A stretch of DNA of 64,000 bases from Mesorhizobium sp. WSM4311 (GTDB lineage Bacteria > Pseudomonadota > Alphaproteobacteria > Rhizobiales > Rhizobiaceae), in the NCBI RefSeq assembly GCF_002295115.1, contig NZ_NSFV01000021.1, forward strand, positions 1 to 64,000, written 5' to 3'. The notes beneath the pieces were generated by a model. It saw only the letters and a list, made by a program, of their open reading frames with translations. It did no database searches and had not been told where the DNA came from. The translations under genes and the position numbers were made by a program. Below, piece by piece: positions 8,340-17,816 of this stretch (its first letter is position 1; each line of letters opens with the position of its first letter).

Positions 8340-9104
8340 TCAGCGCGCCAGCCAGCCGCCATCCACCGGAACCGCGGCGCCATGCATATAGTCGGAAGCC
8401 CGTGCCAGCAGGAAGACGGCGGCATCGCCAATGTCCGACGGCTCGCCCCACCGCCCCGCTGGAATGCGCCCGAGAATGGCGGCGCTGCGATCGGGGTCGG
8501 CCCGCAGCGCGTGCGTGTTGTTGGTCTCGACATAGCCCGGGGCGATGGCATTGACATTGATGCCCTTGGCCGCCCATTCGCAGGCGAGCAGGCGGGTGAT
8601 GCCGAGCACGCCGTGTTTCGAGGCGGTGTAGGAGGCGACGCGGATGCCACCCTGGAAACTCAGCACCGAGGCAATGTTGACGATCTTGCCCCGGCGACCA
8701 TCGGCAAGCGCGCGCCTGGCGAAGGACTGGCAAAGCAGAAACACCGTCTTCAAATTGACGTCCATGACGTCGTCCCAGTCGGTCTCGGCCAGATCGACGG
8801 CATCGGCGCGCCGGATGATGCCGGCATTGTTGACCAGCCCGTCGAGCGGCCCGCTTTCGTCCCACACCCGATCCAGCATCGGTCCGGCGGCCGCCGTGTC
8901 GGCAAGGTCGGCGCTCACCGCTTCGAACCTGGCGCCGATGGCCGCGACCTTGCTCGCCGTATCGTCCATCGACGAGCGGCCGACGCCGACCACCGTGCCG
9001 CCCGCGCGCGCGATCGAGAGGACAATGCCTTGGCCGATGCCGGTGTTGGCGCCGGTGACGAGAATGCGCTTGCCGGCCAGGCTGAAGGCGGAGAGATCGC
9101 TCAC
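8340..9104 (-). CDS. kduD: 2-dehydro-3-deoxy-D-gluconate 5-dehydrogenase KduD
   Basis: A 254-residue classical short-chain dehydrogenase: TGANTGIGQ cofactor loop at 17-25, NNAG at 92-95, Ser at ~146, and YTASK (Y159, K163). Best identified as KduD, which reduces 2,5-diketo-3-deoxygluconate to 2-keto-3-deoxygluconate (KDG) with NAD(P)H, because it directly follows kduI and precedes kdgF. The start is GTG, and its GTGA overlaps the kduI stop by four bases, indicating translational coupling. Confidence 0.88.
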   Translation of the reverse strand: MSDLSAFSLAGKRILVTGANTGIGQGIVLSIARAGGTVVGVGRSSMDDTASKVAAIGARFEAVSADLADTAAAGPMLDRVWDESGPLDGLVNNAGIIRRADAVDLAETDWDDVMDVNLKTVFLLCQSFARRALADGRRGKIVNIASVLSFQGGIRVASYTASKHGVLGITRLLACEWAAKGINVNAIAPGYVETNNTHALRADPDRSAAILGRIPAGRWGEPSDIGDAAVFLLARASDYMHGAAVPVDGGWLAR

Positions 9105-9952
9105 CGCAGCTCTTCCATCGTCACGGGCTCGATGTCGGTATAGTCGACATTGTCACCGGCCATGGCCCAGATGAAGGCATAGTTGGAGGTGCCCGCGCCC
9201 GAATGGATCGACCAGCCCGGCGACAGCACCGCTTCCTCGTTGCGCATGACGATATGGCGCGTTTCGTCCGGCTCGCCCATGAAATGGAAGACGCGTGCCG
9301 CCTCGGCCAGGTCGAAGTAAAGATAGGCCTCCATGCGGCGGTCGTGCACATGGCACGGCATGGTGTTCCAGATGGAGCCGGGCGCCAGCTGCGTCATGCC
9401 GACGACAAGCTGGCAGGTCTGTGCCCCTTCGGCATGGATGAACTGGAAGATCGAGCGCTCGTTGCAGGCATCCTTGCTGCCGAGGTCGAGGCGCCTGGCG
9501 TCACTGACGCGGATCAGCCGATTGGGATGTGCCTGGTGCGCTGGCGCGCTGAGCAGGTAGAACTTGGCCGGCGCGGCCTTGTCATCCGAGGCGAACGCCA
9601 CATCATTGGTGCCCATGCTGAGATAGAGCATGTCGCGCGCCTGCAATTCGAAGGACTGGCCGCCTGCTTCGATCGTGCCGGCGCCGCCGATGTTGACGGC
9701 GATCAGTTCGCGGCGATCGAGAAAACCTTTGGTCCCGGTCGGTTTGATCGCTTCCAGCCGCAACGCTGTCGCCACCGGCATGGCGCCACCGACGACCATG
9801 CGGTCATAATGAGTGTAGGTCAGGTTGATGCGGCCTGGCTGGAACAGGTCCCCGATGTGGAAATTGTGCCGCAGTTCGTCCGTTCCCATGGCCGCGGCGG
9901 CAACCGGATCAATGGCGAAGCGCGATGTATAGTCGGTATGGTTCTGGCTCAT
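9101..9952 (-). CDS. kduI: 5-dehydro-4-deoxy-D-glucuronate isomerase KduI
   Basis: A 283-residue cupin-fold isomerase that converts 5-keto-4-deoxyuronate (from unsaturated uronates) to 2,5-diketo-3-deoxygluconate. The zinc site is visible as CHVHDRRMEAYLYF (two His and a Glu), with the fourth ligand His in SIHSGAGTSNYAF. Family landmarks NLTYTHYDRM and the DFKGT-type segment IKPTGTKGFLDRRE are present. The ATG at 9952 (MSQNHTDYTSRF) was chosen over a longer frame to 10117 because the extra part lies inside the gntR gene and has no family similarity. Size is normal (~280). Confidence 0.93.
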   Translation of the reverse strand: MSQNHTDYTSRFAIDPVAAAAMGTDELRHNFHIGDLFQPGRINLTYTHYDRMVVGGAMPVATALRLEAIKPTGTKGFLDRRELIAVNIGGAGTIEAGGQSFELQARDMLYLSMGTNDVAFASDDKAAPAKFYLLSAPAHQAHPNRLIRVSDARRLDLGSKDACNERSIFQFIHAEGAQTCQLVVGMTQLAPGSIWNTMPCHVHDRRMEAYLYFDLAEAARVFHFMGEPDETRHIVMRNEEAVLSPGWSIHSGAGTSNYAFIWAMAGDNVDYTDIEPVTMEELR

Positions 9953-9974
9953 TTCCGTCCTGACTTCCGATGGA

Positions 9975-10748
9975 TCATTCGCCGGCGGCCGCCTTGACCG
10001 AACTGGCGTAATAAGCCTGTCGCGCGTGCAGACGCTCTCGGTAGCGTTGCTGGCTGGCGCCCAGATGGGCGCGCATCGCCTCGCGCGCGGCTTCGGCATC
10101 GCCCGATGTAATCGCATCGAGAATCACCAGATGCTCGCGCTGCAGCCCGTGCTGATAGCTGTCGGACTGCACCAGTTCGGTGGACCAGGGTGAGGTCACG
10201 TCGCACGGAATGGCGCGGCGGCCGAGCACGTCGAGCATCTCGACGTAGAACGGATTGTTGGTGGCGCTGGCGATGGCGCGGTGGAAGGCAAGATCGGCCG
10301 GACCGGTCGGCTCGCTGGCGAGCAGCAGCCGCTCGAATTCAAAGAAGGCTTCCTGGATCGCCGCCTCCTGAGCGGCGTTGCGGCGGATGGCGGCGAGCCC
10401 GGCCGATTCGATCTCGATCGCCAGGCGCACTTCGAGCACGTTGAGGGCGATCGAATCCTTGCTGCCCATGTCGGCGGCAAGCGCACCGAACATCGTCGAG
10501 ATGTGCTCGGTGACGAAGACGCCGGCGCCCTGGCGCGGCTCGACCAGGCCGTCGGCGGCAAGCTTGGCCAAGGCCTCGCGGATGACGGTGCGGCTGACGC
10601 CGAAGGTTCCGGTCAGTTGGCCTTCGGTGGGCAGTTTGTGGCCGGCGAGGATCTCGCCCGCCTGAAGCTGCCTGCGGATCGCCGCCACGACGGCCTCCGA
10701 CAGCTTGGGTTTTCTCTCGACCCGGAGGTCGGGCGCGGTATCGGACAC
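9975..10748 (-). CDS. GntR/FadR-family regulator of uronate catabolism
   Basis: A 257-residue regulator. The N-terminal winged helix (KLPTEGQLTGTFGVSRTVIRE, residues ~35-60) is typical GntR, and the helical C-terminal FCD domain (LEVRLAIEIE, DLAFHRAIASATNN, EHLVILDAI) is the FadR-type effector domain with metal-binding His. The GTG start has AGGAG eight bases upstream and reads VSDTAPDL. It is embedded in the operon between dctM (11 bp) and kduI (22 bp), so it probably senses a uronate pathway intermediate and controls this operon and divergent uxuB. Similar to ExuR/UxuR-type regulators, but the ligand is not shown by sequence. Confidence 0.88.
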   Translation of the reverse strand: MSDTAPDLRVERKPKLSEAVVAAIRRQLQAGEILAGHKLPTEGQLTGTFGVSRTVIREALAKLAADGLVEPRQGAGVFVTEHISTMFGALAADMGSKDSIALNVLEVRLAIEIESAGLAAIRRNAAQEAAIQEAFFEFERLLLASEPTGPADLAFHRAIASATNNPFYVEMLDVLGRRAIPCDVTSPWSTELVQSDSYQHGLQREHLVILDAITSGDAEAAREAMRAHLGASQQRYRERLHARQAYYASSVKAAAGE

Positions 10749-10759
10749 GTGGCGATCTC

Positions 10760-12040
10760 CTAGTGGAACAGGCTCGGCAGCCACAATGAAATTTCCGGCA
10801 CGTAGGTGACAAGCATCAGCACGACGAAGGCGGCACCATAGAATGGCCAGATCGAGCGCATCGCTGTCCAGATCGGGATACGGCCGATGGCGCAGCTGAC
10901 GAACAGAACCGCGCCGACCGGCGGCGTGCAAAGGCCGATGCCGAGATTGAGGATGAGGATCACGCCGAAATGGACGGGATCGACGCCATAGGCCATGACG
11001 ACCGGCAGGAAGATCGGGGTCGTGATGATGATGAGCGGCGACATGTCCATGAAAGTGCCGAGGATCAAAAGCACGACATTGATCAGCAGGAGAATGACCA
11101 GCTTGTCGCTGGACACCGATTGCAGGAAGGCGACGAGCGCGGCCGGCACGCGAAGATAGGCGAGCAACCAGCCGAAGGCAGCCGCACAGCCGATGATCAT
11201 CAGCACCATGGCGGTGGTACGCACCGCCGCCGTCGTGGCCGCGACGAAATCGCCCCAACTCATCGAGCGGTAGACGATCAACGTCACCAGGAAAGCATAG
11301 ACGATGGCGATGCACGAGCTTTCGGTCGCGGTGAAGACGCCGGACCTGACGCCGCCGAAGATTATGCCTATCAGGATGAGGCCGGGAATGGCGGCGACAA
11401 GCAACTGCAACGCCCGGCCGAAGCCGGCGAAGGGTTCCGTCGGATACCCTCGGCGGCTTGCGACCCAATACGCCGTTACCATCAGCGACAGCGCCAGCAG
11501 CAGACCCGGCAGGACGCCAGCCGTGAAAAGGTCCGCGATCGAGATGCGGCCGCCAGCAGAGATGGAATAGATGATCATATTGTGCGAGGGCGGAATCAAA
11601 AGGGCGATGATTGCGCCGACCGAGGTGATGTTGACGGCGTAGTCGATGCCGTAGCCGCGCGCCTTCATCTGCGGGATCATCAGCCCGCCGACCGCCGAAG
11701 CATCCGCGACCGCCGAGCCGGAAATGCCGCCAAACATCGTCGAGGCCGCTATGTTGACCTGCCCGAGGCCGCCGCGCAGATGGCCGACCAGCGATCCCGC
11801 CAGCGCCACCAGCCTTGCGGCGATGCCACCGCGCACCATCAGGTCGCCCGCGAAGATGAAGAACGGGATGGCCATGAGCGAAAAGACGCTGACGCCGGAA
11901 TTGAGCCGCTGGAACACCACGACGGGCGGCAGGCCGAGCGTCAGGATCGTCGCGAAGCTGGCGACGCCGAGACAGAACGCGATCGGCGTGCCGATGACCA
12001 GCAGGAACACGAATGTACCGAAGAGGACGGCCAGCGCCAT
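10760..12040 (-). CDS. dctM: TRAP transporter large permease DctM
   Basis: A 426-residue, ~12-segment membrane protein of the TRAP family large subunit, starting MALAVLFGTFVFLLVIGTPI. DctM landmarks are the re-entrant, small-residue-rich stretch AASTMFGGISGSAVADASAV and the C-terminal NLGIGLCTPPVGAVLFVSC. It acts in the inner membrane and drives sodium-coupled uptake of an organic acid delivered by DctP. It follows dctQ by 3 bp. In this operon the cargo is most likely a hexuronate or unsaturated uronate. Confidence 0.95.
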   Translation of the reverse strand: MALAVLFGTFVFLLVIGTPIAFCLGVASFATILTLGLPPVVVFQRLNSGVSVFSLMAIPFFIFAGDLMVRGGIAARLVALAGSLVGHLRGGLGQVNIAASTMFGGISGSAVADASAVGGLMIPQMKARGYGIDYAVNITSVGAIIALLIPPSHNMIIYSISAGGRISIADLFTAGVLPGLLLALSLMVTAYWVASRRGYPTEPFAGFGRALQLLVAAIPGLILIGIIFGGVRSGVFTATESSCIAIVYAFLVTLIVYRSMSWGDFVAATTAAVRTTAMVLMIIGCAAAFGWLLAYLRVPAALVAFLQSVSSDKLVILLLINVVLLILGTFMDMSPLIIITTPIFLPVVMAYGVDPVHFGVILILNLGIGLCTPPVGAVLFVSCAIGRIPIWTAMRSIWPFYGAAFVVLMLVTYVPEISLWLPSLFH

Positions 12041-12043
12041 TGT

Positions 12044-12631
12044 TCAAAGCTCCTCGCCGGTTGCATAGATATCCGCGTCGACGGGCAGGCCGGCAAAACG
12101 CCCGGCCAGCCGCTCCAGTGAAAACAGGCAGACCAACGCACCACCCAAAATGACCGGCAGGAAGCTGACGCCGCCGGGCAGCGCAAGCGAAGGCATCACC
12201 GTGTTCCATGTCAGTTTGGCCAGTTGGACCCCGTAGACGATCATGCCGGCACCGAAAGCGAACACGACGATGTCCGAAATGCTGCGCAGCACCGCCTTGG
12301 CCGAGGTGGGCAGGACATAAAGCAGCACATCGAAGCCGAGATGCGTGCGTTCACGCACGCCGACGGCCGCACCCAGGAAGATGAACCAGCCCATCAGGAG
12401 CACGGAAAAGGATTCCGTCCAGCTCGGCGAGCGGTTCAGCATATAGCGCGAGAAAACCTGCCAGAAGATGATGATCGTCATCAGCGTCAATCCGGCGCCG
12501 CTGACCCACAGGGCCAGCCGGGCGAGCCCGGAGAGCACGCGCTCCACACCGCGCCAGAACCCCTTGGCCGCGTTGATCGAAGGCAGCGCGGTGGTTTCCG
12601 CGCTGCTCGGCCCATTGCCCGTCCCGCTCAT
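12044..12631 (-). CDS. dctQ: TRAP transporter small permease DctQ
   Basis: A 195-residue protein with four predicted membrane helices (about 42-62, 76-93, 118-138, 155-175), the size and topology of DctQ. The conserved stretch [20 protein letters not shown] ends in the W-x-E motif of the family. Its ATG overlaps the dctP TGA by four bases (ATGA), so translation is coupled. The longer frame to 12976 was rejected because it lies inside dctP. DctQ stabilises and assists DctM. Confidence 0.93.
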   Translation of the reverse strand: MSGTGNGPSSAETTALPSINAAKGFWRGVERVLSGLARLALWVSGAGLTLMTIIIFWQVFSRYMLNRSPSWTESFSVLLMGWFIFLGAAVGVRERTHLGFDVLLYVLPTSAKAVLRSISDIVVFAFGAGMIVYGVQLAKLTWNTVMPSLALPGGVSFLPVILGGALVCLFSLERLAGRFAGLPVDADIYATGEEL

Positions 12632-13605
12632 TTCTCGGCCTGTATGCGCGCGGCCAGGTCCTTCAGCTCGGGCGTCGACAGATACTTGTCGTAGACCGGT
12701 TTCATCGCATCGATCAGCGGCTGCTTGTCGATTTCGCTGACCTTGACGCCGGCCTTCTCGACGATGCCGCGCGACTTCTTCTCCTGCGCGTCCCACAGTT
12801 CGCGCATCTTGACGACGCTGTCCTTGGCCGCTTGCCGCACGATCCCCTGGTCTTCCGGCGAGAGCTTCTCCCAGCTTGCCTTCGACATGACGAGCACTTC
12901 CGGCACGATCTGGTGCTGGTCCATCGTATAGTGCTTCGCGACTTCGTAATGTTTGGCGGATTCGAAGCTCGGCCAATTGTTCTCGGCACCGTCGATGACG
13001 CCGGTCTGCAACGCCGAATAGACCTCGCCATAGGCCATCGGCGTGGCATTGGCGCCCAGCGCATTGACCATGTCGACAAACACGTCCGACTGGATGACGC
13101 GGAACTTCATGCCTTTCAGGTCGGCGATCGAGGTGATGTCCTTCTTGGTGTTGTAGAAGGAACGCGCCCCGGAATCATAGAAGGCCAGACCGACGAGATC
13201 ATGCGTTTCGAACGCCTTCAGGATCTGGTCGCCGATGGGCCCGTCCATGACGTGGCGCATGTGCTCGACCGAACGGAACATGTAGGGCAGTGACGGCACT
13301 GCGGTCTCCGGCACGATGCCGTTGAAAGGCCCCATCGAGACGCGGTCGAGGTCGATGACCCCGGCCTGCGTCTGCTCGATCGTGTCCTTCTCCTCGCCAA
13401 GTTGCGCCGAATGATAGACCTCGACCGAATAGCGGCCATTGGTGCGCTGCTTGATCAGGTCGCCCATGTATTTGACCGCCTCGACCGTCGGATAGCCGTC
13501 CGGATGCGTATCCGACGATCGCAATACGGTCCCGGCGTTGGCAATGCCGACCAGCAGCGAGCCGAAGGCGAATGTGGCTGCCATCAGTTTCGAAAAATGC
13601 GCCAT
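12628..13605 (-). CDS. dctP: TRAP transporter solute-binding protein DctP
   Basis: A 325-residue periplasmic binding protein. ATG 13605 with GGGAGGAAA upstream gives a signal peptide ([20 protein letters not shown], then cleavage near IANA-GT); a longer frame to 13758 would bury it. The TRAP binding Arg lies in MKFRVIQS, and the family segment [20 protein letters not shown] is clear. [19 protein letters not shown] resembles sialate/uronate-type DctP proteins. First of the transport genes, 34 bp after uxaC, so the ligand is probably a hexuronate. Confidence 0.94.
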   Translation of the reverse strand: MAHFSKLMAATFAFGSLLVGIANAGTVLRSSDTHPDGYPTVEAVKYMGDLIKQRTNGRYSVEVYHSAQLGEEKDTIEQTQAGVIDLDRVSMGPFNGIVPETAVPSLPYMFRSVEHMRHVMDGPIGDQILKAFETHDLVGLAFYDSGARSFYNTKKDITSIADLKGMKFRVIQSDVFVDMVNALGANATPMAYGEVYSALQTGVIDGAENNWPSFESAKHYEVAKHYTMDQHQIVPEVLVMSKASWEKLSPEDQGIVRQAAKDSVVKMRELWDAQEKKSRGIVEKAGVKVSEIDKQPLIDAMKPVYDKYLSTPELKDLAARIQAEK

Positions 13606-13639
13606 GACTTTCCTCCCTTTGAAAACCGAAACGCCCGGC

Positions 13640-15046
13640 TCACAGCCGGTACGCTTTCTTCGCGAGCGTGTAGGCAAGGTCGCGGGCCAATTCATGCGCC
13701 TCGCCCTCGCGCAATCGATGTTCGGCGACGAGCCGCGCCAGGAATGCGCAATCGACACGCCGCGCCACGTCGTGGCGCGCCGGTATCGAGGGAAAGGCGC
13801 GGGTGTCGTCGTTGAAGCCGACGGTGTTGTAGAAGCCTGCCGTCTCGGTCGTCATCTCGCGGAAGCGGCGCATGCCTTCCGGGCTGTCGTGGAACCACCA
13901 CGCCGGCCCGAGCTTCAGCGCCGGGTAGACGCCGGCCAGCGGCGCCAGTTCGCGCGCATAGCTGGTCTCGTCGAGCGTGAAGAGGATGACGGTCAGGTCG
14001 CGCTCCAGCCCGACGCAATCGAGCAACGGCTTCAGCGCCGTCACATAATCGGTCCGGGTCGGGATATCGAAGCCCTTGTCGCGGCCGAATCTCTGGAAAA
14101 TGGAAGGCGAATGATTGCGCCAGGAGCCGGGATGGATCTGCAGCACCAGCCCGTCATCCCGGCTCATCTTGGCCATCTCGGTCAGCATCTGGGCGCGGAA
14201 CAGTTTGCGCTCGCGCTCATCCTGCGAGCTGCGGCGGATGCGGTCGAACAGCTCCTGCGCCGCCGCATCGGAAAGATTGGCGGTCTCGGCCGTCGGGTGG
14301 CCATGATCCGACGAGGTCGCACCGAAGCTCTTGAAGAAGGCGCGCCGCTGGCGATGCGCCTCAAGATAGCCGGCCCAGCTCCCCGTATCGCAGCCTGTGA
14401 TTTCGCCGAGCCGGTCGAGATTGGCCGAAAACCCTTCGAAGTCGGGATCGACGACGGCATCCGGCCGATAGGCGGTGATAACGCGGCCTTCCCAGCCGCT
14501 GTCGCGGATCATCTGGTGCCATCTGAGATCGTCGAGCGCGCCTTCGGTGGTCGAGATGACCTCGATGTTGAAGCGCTCGAACAGCGCACGCGGGCGGAAA
14601 TTCTCCCACTGCAGCACCGTCGCGATCGTGTCGTAATGGCGGTCGGCCGTCGTTGCATCCAGCGGCTCTTCGATACTGAACAGATCGGCGAGCACATGGT
14701 CGAACCACAGCCGGGTCGGCGTGCCACGGAAGAGATAATAGTGTTCGGCGAAGCGTCGCCAGATCGTCCTGCCGTCGGTCTCCACCGGCGCGCCTTCGAG
14801 GGTCGGCACGCCGAGATCCTCGAGCCGAACGCCCTGACTGAACAGCATACGGAAGATGTAGTGGTCCGGGACGATAAGCAATTGCGCAGGGTCCGGGAAT
14901 GGCTCGTTGAGCGCGTACCAGCGCGGATCGGTGTGGCCGTGCGGGCTGACGAGCGGCAGGTCTTTGATCCCGGCATAGAGATCGCGGGCGATCGAGCGCG
15001 GATGCCCCTCGGCGGGAAACAGCAAATCCGCATCGGTCAGCGCCAC
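13640..15046 (-). CDS. uxaC: Glucuronate isomerase UxaC
   Basis: A 468-residue amidohydrolase-fold uronate isomerase that interconverts D-glucuronate/fructuronate and D-galacturonate/tagaturonate. The [10 protein letters not shown] motif near residue 35 carries the metal His pair, with family segments [23 protein letters not shown]-like [12 protein letters not shown], and [11 protein letters not shown] in the middle, and the C-terminal [20 protein letters not shown]. It is the promoter-proximal gene of the operon, facing uxuB. Length is usual for UxaC. Confidence 0.96.
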   Translation of the reverse strand: MALTDADLLFPAEGHPRSIARDLYAGIKDLPLVSPHGHTDPRWYALNEPFPDPAQLLIVPDHYIFRMLFSQGVRLEDLGVPTLEGAPVETDGRTIWRRFAEHYYLFRGTPTRLWFDHVLADLFSIEEPLDATTADRHYDTIATVLQWENFRPRALFERFNIEVISTTEGALDDLRWHQMIRDSGWEGRVITAYRPDAVVDPDFEGFSANLDRLGEITGCDTGSWAGYLEAHRQRRAFFKSFGATSSDHGHPTAETANLSDAAAQELFDRIRRSSQDERERKLFRAQMLTEMAKMSRDDGLVLQIHPGSWRNHSPSIFQRFGRDKGFDIPTRTDYVTALKPLLDCVGLERDLTVILFTLDETSYARELAPLAGVYPALKLGPAWWFHDSPEGMRRFREMTTETAGFYNTVGFNDDTRAFPSIPARHDVARRVDCAFLARLVAEHRLREGEAHELARDLAYTLAKKAYRL

Positions 15047-15090
15047 GGCGATCCTCCCAGGGCGCTATCGGTAGGGTCGGCTACAAATTA

Positions 15091-15127
15091 TGTCAACATA
15101 CAAAAATTAGACTGTTGTATGATGACT
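15091..15127. promoter_or_regulatory. Large inverted repeat between uxaC and uxuB
   Basis: TGTCAACATACAA and TTGTATGATGACT form 13-base arms matching at 11 positions, separated by 11 bases. It lies 45 bp upstream of uxaC and ~100 bp upstream of uxuB. The arms resemble GntR-family half-sites (TTGTATG-like). It is the best candidate for the operator of the GntR regulator encoded in the operon, controlling both directions. Confidence 0.55.
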
Positions 15128-15225
15128 TTTGAGCAAAGCTGAGCATTGTGGGCAAAGGCCGGCGATGTTACGTCGGTTGCCGATCCGCCCAGCAAGATCA
15201 CCAGTCAGACGAGCGCCGCGAACCG

Positions 15226-16728
15226 ATGACAGACCGCCGCCTTTCCAACCGCACGGCGCATGCGTTGCCGGTGGGGGTCGTCGCACCTCGATATGACCGC
15301 GGCACGGTTGCGCCGGGCATCGTGCATCTCGGCGTCGGTGCCTTCCATCGCGCCCATCAGGCCGCCTATGTCGACGAGTGCCTGGCGGCGGGCGAAACGG
15401 ACTGGGGCATCGTCGGCGTCTCCTTGCGCAGCCCCGACACGCGCGATGCGCTGTCGCCGCAGGACGGGCTCTACACGCTGGCGATCCGCAGCAGTGGCGA
15501 GGAGGAGCTGCGCGTCATCGGCTCTATCCAGTCGATGCTGGTGGCGCCGGAAGACCCGGGCGCGGTGCTGGCCGCGCTGACCGATCCGCGCACCCGCATC
15601 GTCACGCTGACCATCACCGAAAAGGCCTATCTCAGGGCCGCGGGCGGCGGATTGGACGTCGCCCATCCCGACATCATCCACGATGTAGCCAATCCGCGGG
15701 TGCCGAAGACGGCACATGGTTTCCTCGCCGAGGCGGTTGCCCGGAGACTGGCCGCCGGCACCGCGCCCTTCACCGTGCTGTGCTGCGACAACCTGCCGGC
15801 CAACGGCGCCACGCTGCATCGGCTGCTGACCGAATTCGCCGAGCTGCGCGATGCCAGGTTTGGCACGGCAGGCGACACCAGGATCGCCGACCATATCGCG
15901 AATGAAGTCGCCTTTCCGTCGAGCATGGTCGATCGCATCGTGCCGGCAACCACCGACGCCGACCGGGCACGCATAGCTGGCGAACTCGGTGTCGACGATG
16001 CCTGGCCCGTGATGACCGAGCCCTTCCGCCAATGGGTGGTCGAGGACAATTTTCCGGCCGGCAGGCCGGACTGGGAAAAGTTCGGCGTCACCATGGTCGG
16101 CGATGTCGGCCCCTTCGAGGACATGAAGCTCAGGCTGCTCAACGGCGCGCATTCGGGCATCGCCTATCTCGGCCTGCTCAGCGGCCACGCCACTGTCGAC
16201 CGCGCTTTCGCCGATCCGGCGATCCGGAAGTTCGTCGACGGGCTATGGGCCGAGGCCATCCCGACATTGCCGGAAGATGCCGGGCTCGACACGGCGACCT
16301 ACACGGCCGAGCTTGCCGAGCGTTTTTCTAACACCGCGCTCGCCCACCGCACGGCGCAGATCGCCAATGATGGCAGCCAGAAGCTGCCGCAGCGCATCAT
16401 CGCCTCCGCCATCGAGTGCCTCGAAGCCGGTACTGAGTTCGTGCATCTCACGCTGGTGGTGGCGGCCTGGATCGCCGCCTGCGCCGCACGCGGAAAAACC
16501 TTGCCCGAAAACCATTTCACCGACCCGCTCGATGCGGCGTTGACGGCGCTTTTGGACCAGCAATTGCCGGCGAACGAAACCGTGACGGTGGTGTTCGACT
16601 TGGCCGGCTTCGCCGGGGATCACGCCGAGCGCCAGACGCTGATTGAACTCGTGGCCGTCCATCTCGTTCACCTGCGACGGGACGGTCCGACACTGGCCTT
16701 CGCCGCGTTGGGAATAGGAACTGAATAG
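15226..16728 (+). CDS. uxuB: Fructuronate reductase UxuB (mannitol dehydrogenase family)
   Basis: A 500-residue long-chain polyol dehydrogenase. The N-terminal Rossmann domain begins IVHLGVGAFHRAHQAAYVDE, a signature of the family. The catalytic domain contains MKLRLLNGAHSGIAYLG, with the K-x5-N-x2-H pattern. Known members reduce D-fructuronate to D-mannonate (UxuB) or oxidise mannitol; position opposite uxaC in a uronate locus favours UxuB. ATG 15226 (MTDRRLSNRT) fits family N-termini but has only a weak ribosome binding site; the longer frame to 15148 lacks similarity. Product mannonate would need UxuA, not in this window. Confidence 0.88.
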   Translation: MTDRRLSNRTAHALPVGVVAPRYDRGTVAPGIVHLGVGAFHRAHQAAYVDECLAAGETDWGIVGVSLRSPDTRDALSPQDGLYTLAIRSSGEEELRVIGSIQSMLVAPEDPGAVLAALTDPRTRIVTLTITEKAYLRAAGGGLDVAHPDIIHDVANPRVPKTAHGFLAEAVARRLAAGTAPFTVLCCDNLPANGATLHRLLTEFAELRDARFGTAGDTRIADHIANEVAFPSSMVDRIVPATTDADRARIAGELGVDDAWPVMTEPFRQWVVEDNFPAGRPDWEKFGVTMVGDVGPFEDMKLRLLNGAHSGIAYLGLLSGHATVDRAFADPAIRKFVDGLWAEAIPTLPEDAGLDTATYTAELAERFSNTALAHRTAQIANDGSQKLPQRIIASAIECLEAGTEFVHLTLVVAAWIAACAARGKTLPENHFTDPLDAALTALLDQQLPANETVTVVFDLAGFAGDHAERQTLIELVAVHLVHLRRDGPTLAFAALGIGTE

Positions 16729-16750
16729 TCAAGGCGGGACCCGATACGGG

Positions 16751-17728
16751 CTATTTGGCAGCCGAACCGTCCAACGTCTGCCGGGAAGAATATTCCACGC
16801 CTCGCGAATTCCAGAACAGGCGCACCGCCTTGCCGACGAGATTTTCGTAGGGAACGAGGCCCATTTGGAAGCGGCTGTCGTTGGAGTTGTCGCGATTGTC
16901 GCCCAACGTGAAATACTCTCCCACGGGCACCACAAACTCGCGTGTGTTGTCGCCGACCGAATTGTCGGCCAGGTCGATCACCAGATAGGAAACTCCCTCC
17001 GGCAGTATTTCCCGCTGTAGCTTCGCCGATTTTACCTCTTCCGACGAATAATCGCCGACAGCCTCAAGCTTCACCGCCACACCGTTAATGTGGAGCACGC
17101 CATCGATCATCTGAATCCTGTCACCGGGCAAACCGATGAGTCTCTTGACGTAGTCTATGTCTGGGTTAGTCGGCACCCTGAAAACCATGATATCGCCTCG
17201 CCTTGGCTCGGCGCCGAATATGCGGCCATCGACCGGCAACAGCCCAAAGGGCACACTGTAGCGACCGTAGCCGTAGGCGAATTTGGAGACAAAGAAATAG
17301 TCTCCCTCCACCAGCGTCGGCTCCATGCTGCCGGACGGCGTGGAAAACGGCTGGAACAGGAACGCGCGTATTGAAAATGCAAACGGGTAAGTGGTCAAAA
17401 AGACAAGCACCAGCACCCAAAGCCCGTGCGCAAACCACTTGTCGGGCTTGAAGCGACGCGTGAAGGGCACAACGAGCCCGACCGACAGGAGCATCAAACC
17501 AATACTGGAAAGGTTGGCTACCGGGCCAAGATCGACGCCCGGCAACACCGGAAATCCTGTATAGACACACGCGAAAAAGATGGCGCTGAACACCATCAGG
17601 CTGGCGACCGCCAGTCTGCCGCTGCCGATCCAGAGGAACCCACCGAAGGGACCGCCAAACGCCGATACCAGAGCGGTCGACCACCGGGATCGCGAAGCTG
17701 GTTCTCGCGCAGCTGTTTCGTTGGTCAT
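16751..17728 (-). CDS. lepB: Signal peptidase I with extra N-terminal membrane segments
   Basis: A 325-residue S26 peptidase. The nucleophile Ser is in PSGSMEPTL (S134) and the general-base Lys in YVKRLIGLPGD (K195); later boxes GDNRDNSNDSR are intact. Unlike the usual rhizobial LepB (~245 residues, one or two helices), about 120 residues precede the active site, with helices near 30-58, 68-90 and 100-125. This suggests a second, specialised signal peptidase. ATG 17728 (MTNETAARE) follows GGGGGACGG. It sits just after the atp operon but is separated by a terminator. Confidence 0.88.
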   Translation of the reverse strand: MTNETAAREPASRSRWSTALVSAFGGPFGGFLWIGSGRLAVASLMVFSAIFFACVYTGFPVLPGVDLGPVANLSSIGLMLLSVGLVVPFTRRFKPDKWFAHGLWVLVLVFLTTYPFAFSIRAFLFQPFSTPSGSMEPTLVEGDYFFVSKFAYGYGRYSVPFGLLPVDGRIFGAEPRRGDIMVFRVPTNPDIDYVKRLIGLPGDRIQMIDGVLHINGVAVKLEAVGDYSSEEVKSAKLQREILPEGVSYLVIDLADNSVGDNTREFVVPVGEYFTLGDNRDNSNDSRFQMGLVPYENLVGKAVRLFWNSRGVEYSSRQTLDGSAAK

Positions 17729-17765
17729 CGGCCGTCCCCCTCGCCAAGTCCGACTGTCCAACAAA

Positions 17766-17797
17766 CAAAAAAGCGAGGCAAGGCCCCGCTTTTCAAT
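17766..17797 (-). terminator. Rho-independent terminator of the atp operon
   Basis: Read on the minus strand, AAAAGCGGGGCCTTGCCTCG is followed by CTTTTTTG: a GC stem with an A-side and a six-T tract. It lies 20 bp after atpC and before lepB, ending the atpHAGDC transcript. Confidence 0.75.
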
Positions 17798-17816
17798 CAG
17801 TCATTGGAAGCAAGTT

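Noticed and set aside
9975-12209. 744-codon minus frame seeming to fuse a transporter to the GntR regulator
   Set aside because: The part upstream of 10748 is out of frame with dctM, which has all TRAP features. The regulator has its own GTG and ribosome binding site.
12044-12976. Longer 310-codon start for dctQ
   Set aside because: The extra N-terminus lies inside dctP in another frame; ATG 12631 gives the normal DctQ size and an ATGA overlap.
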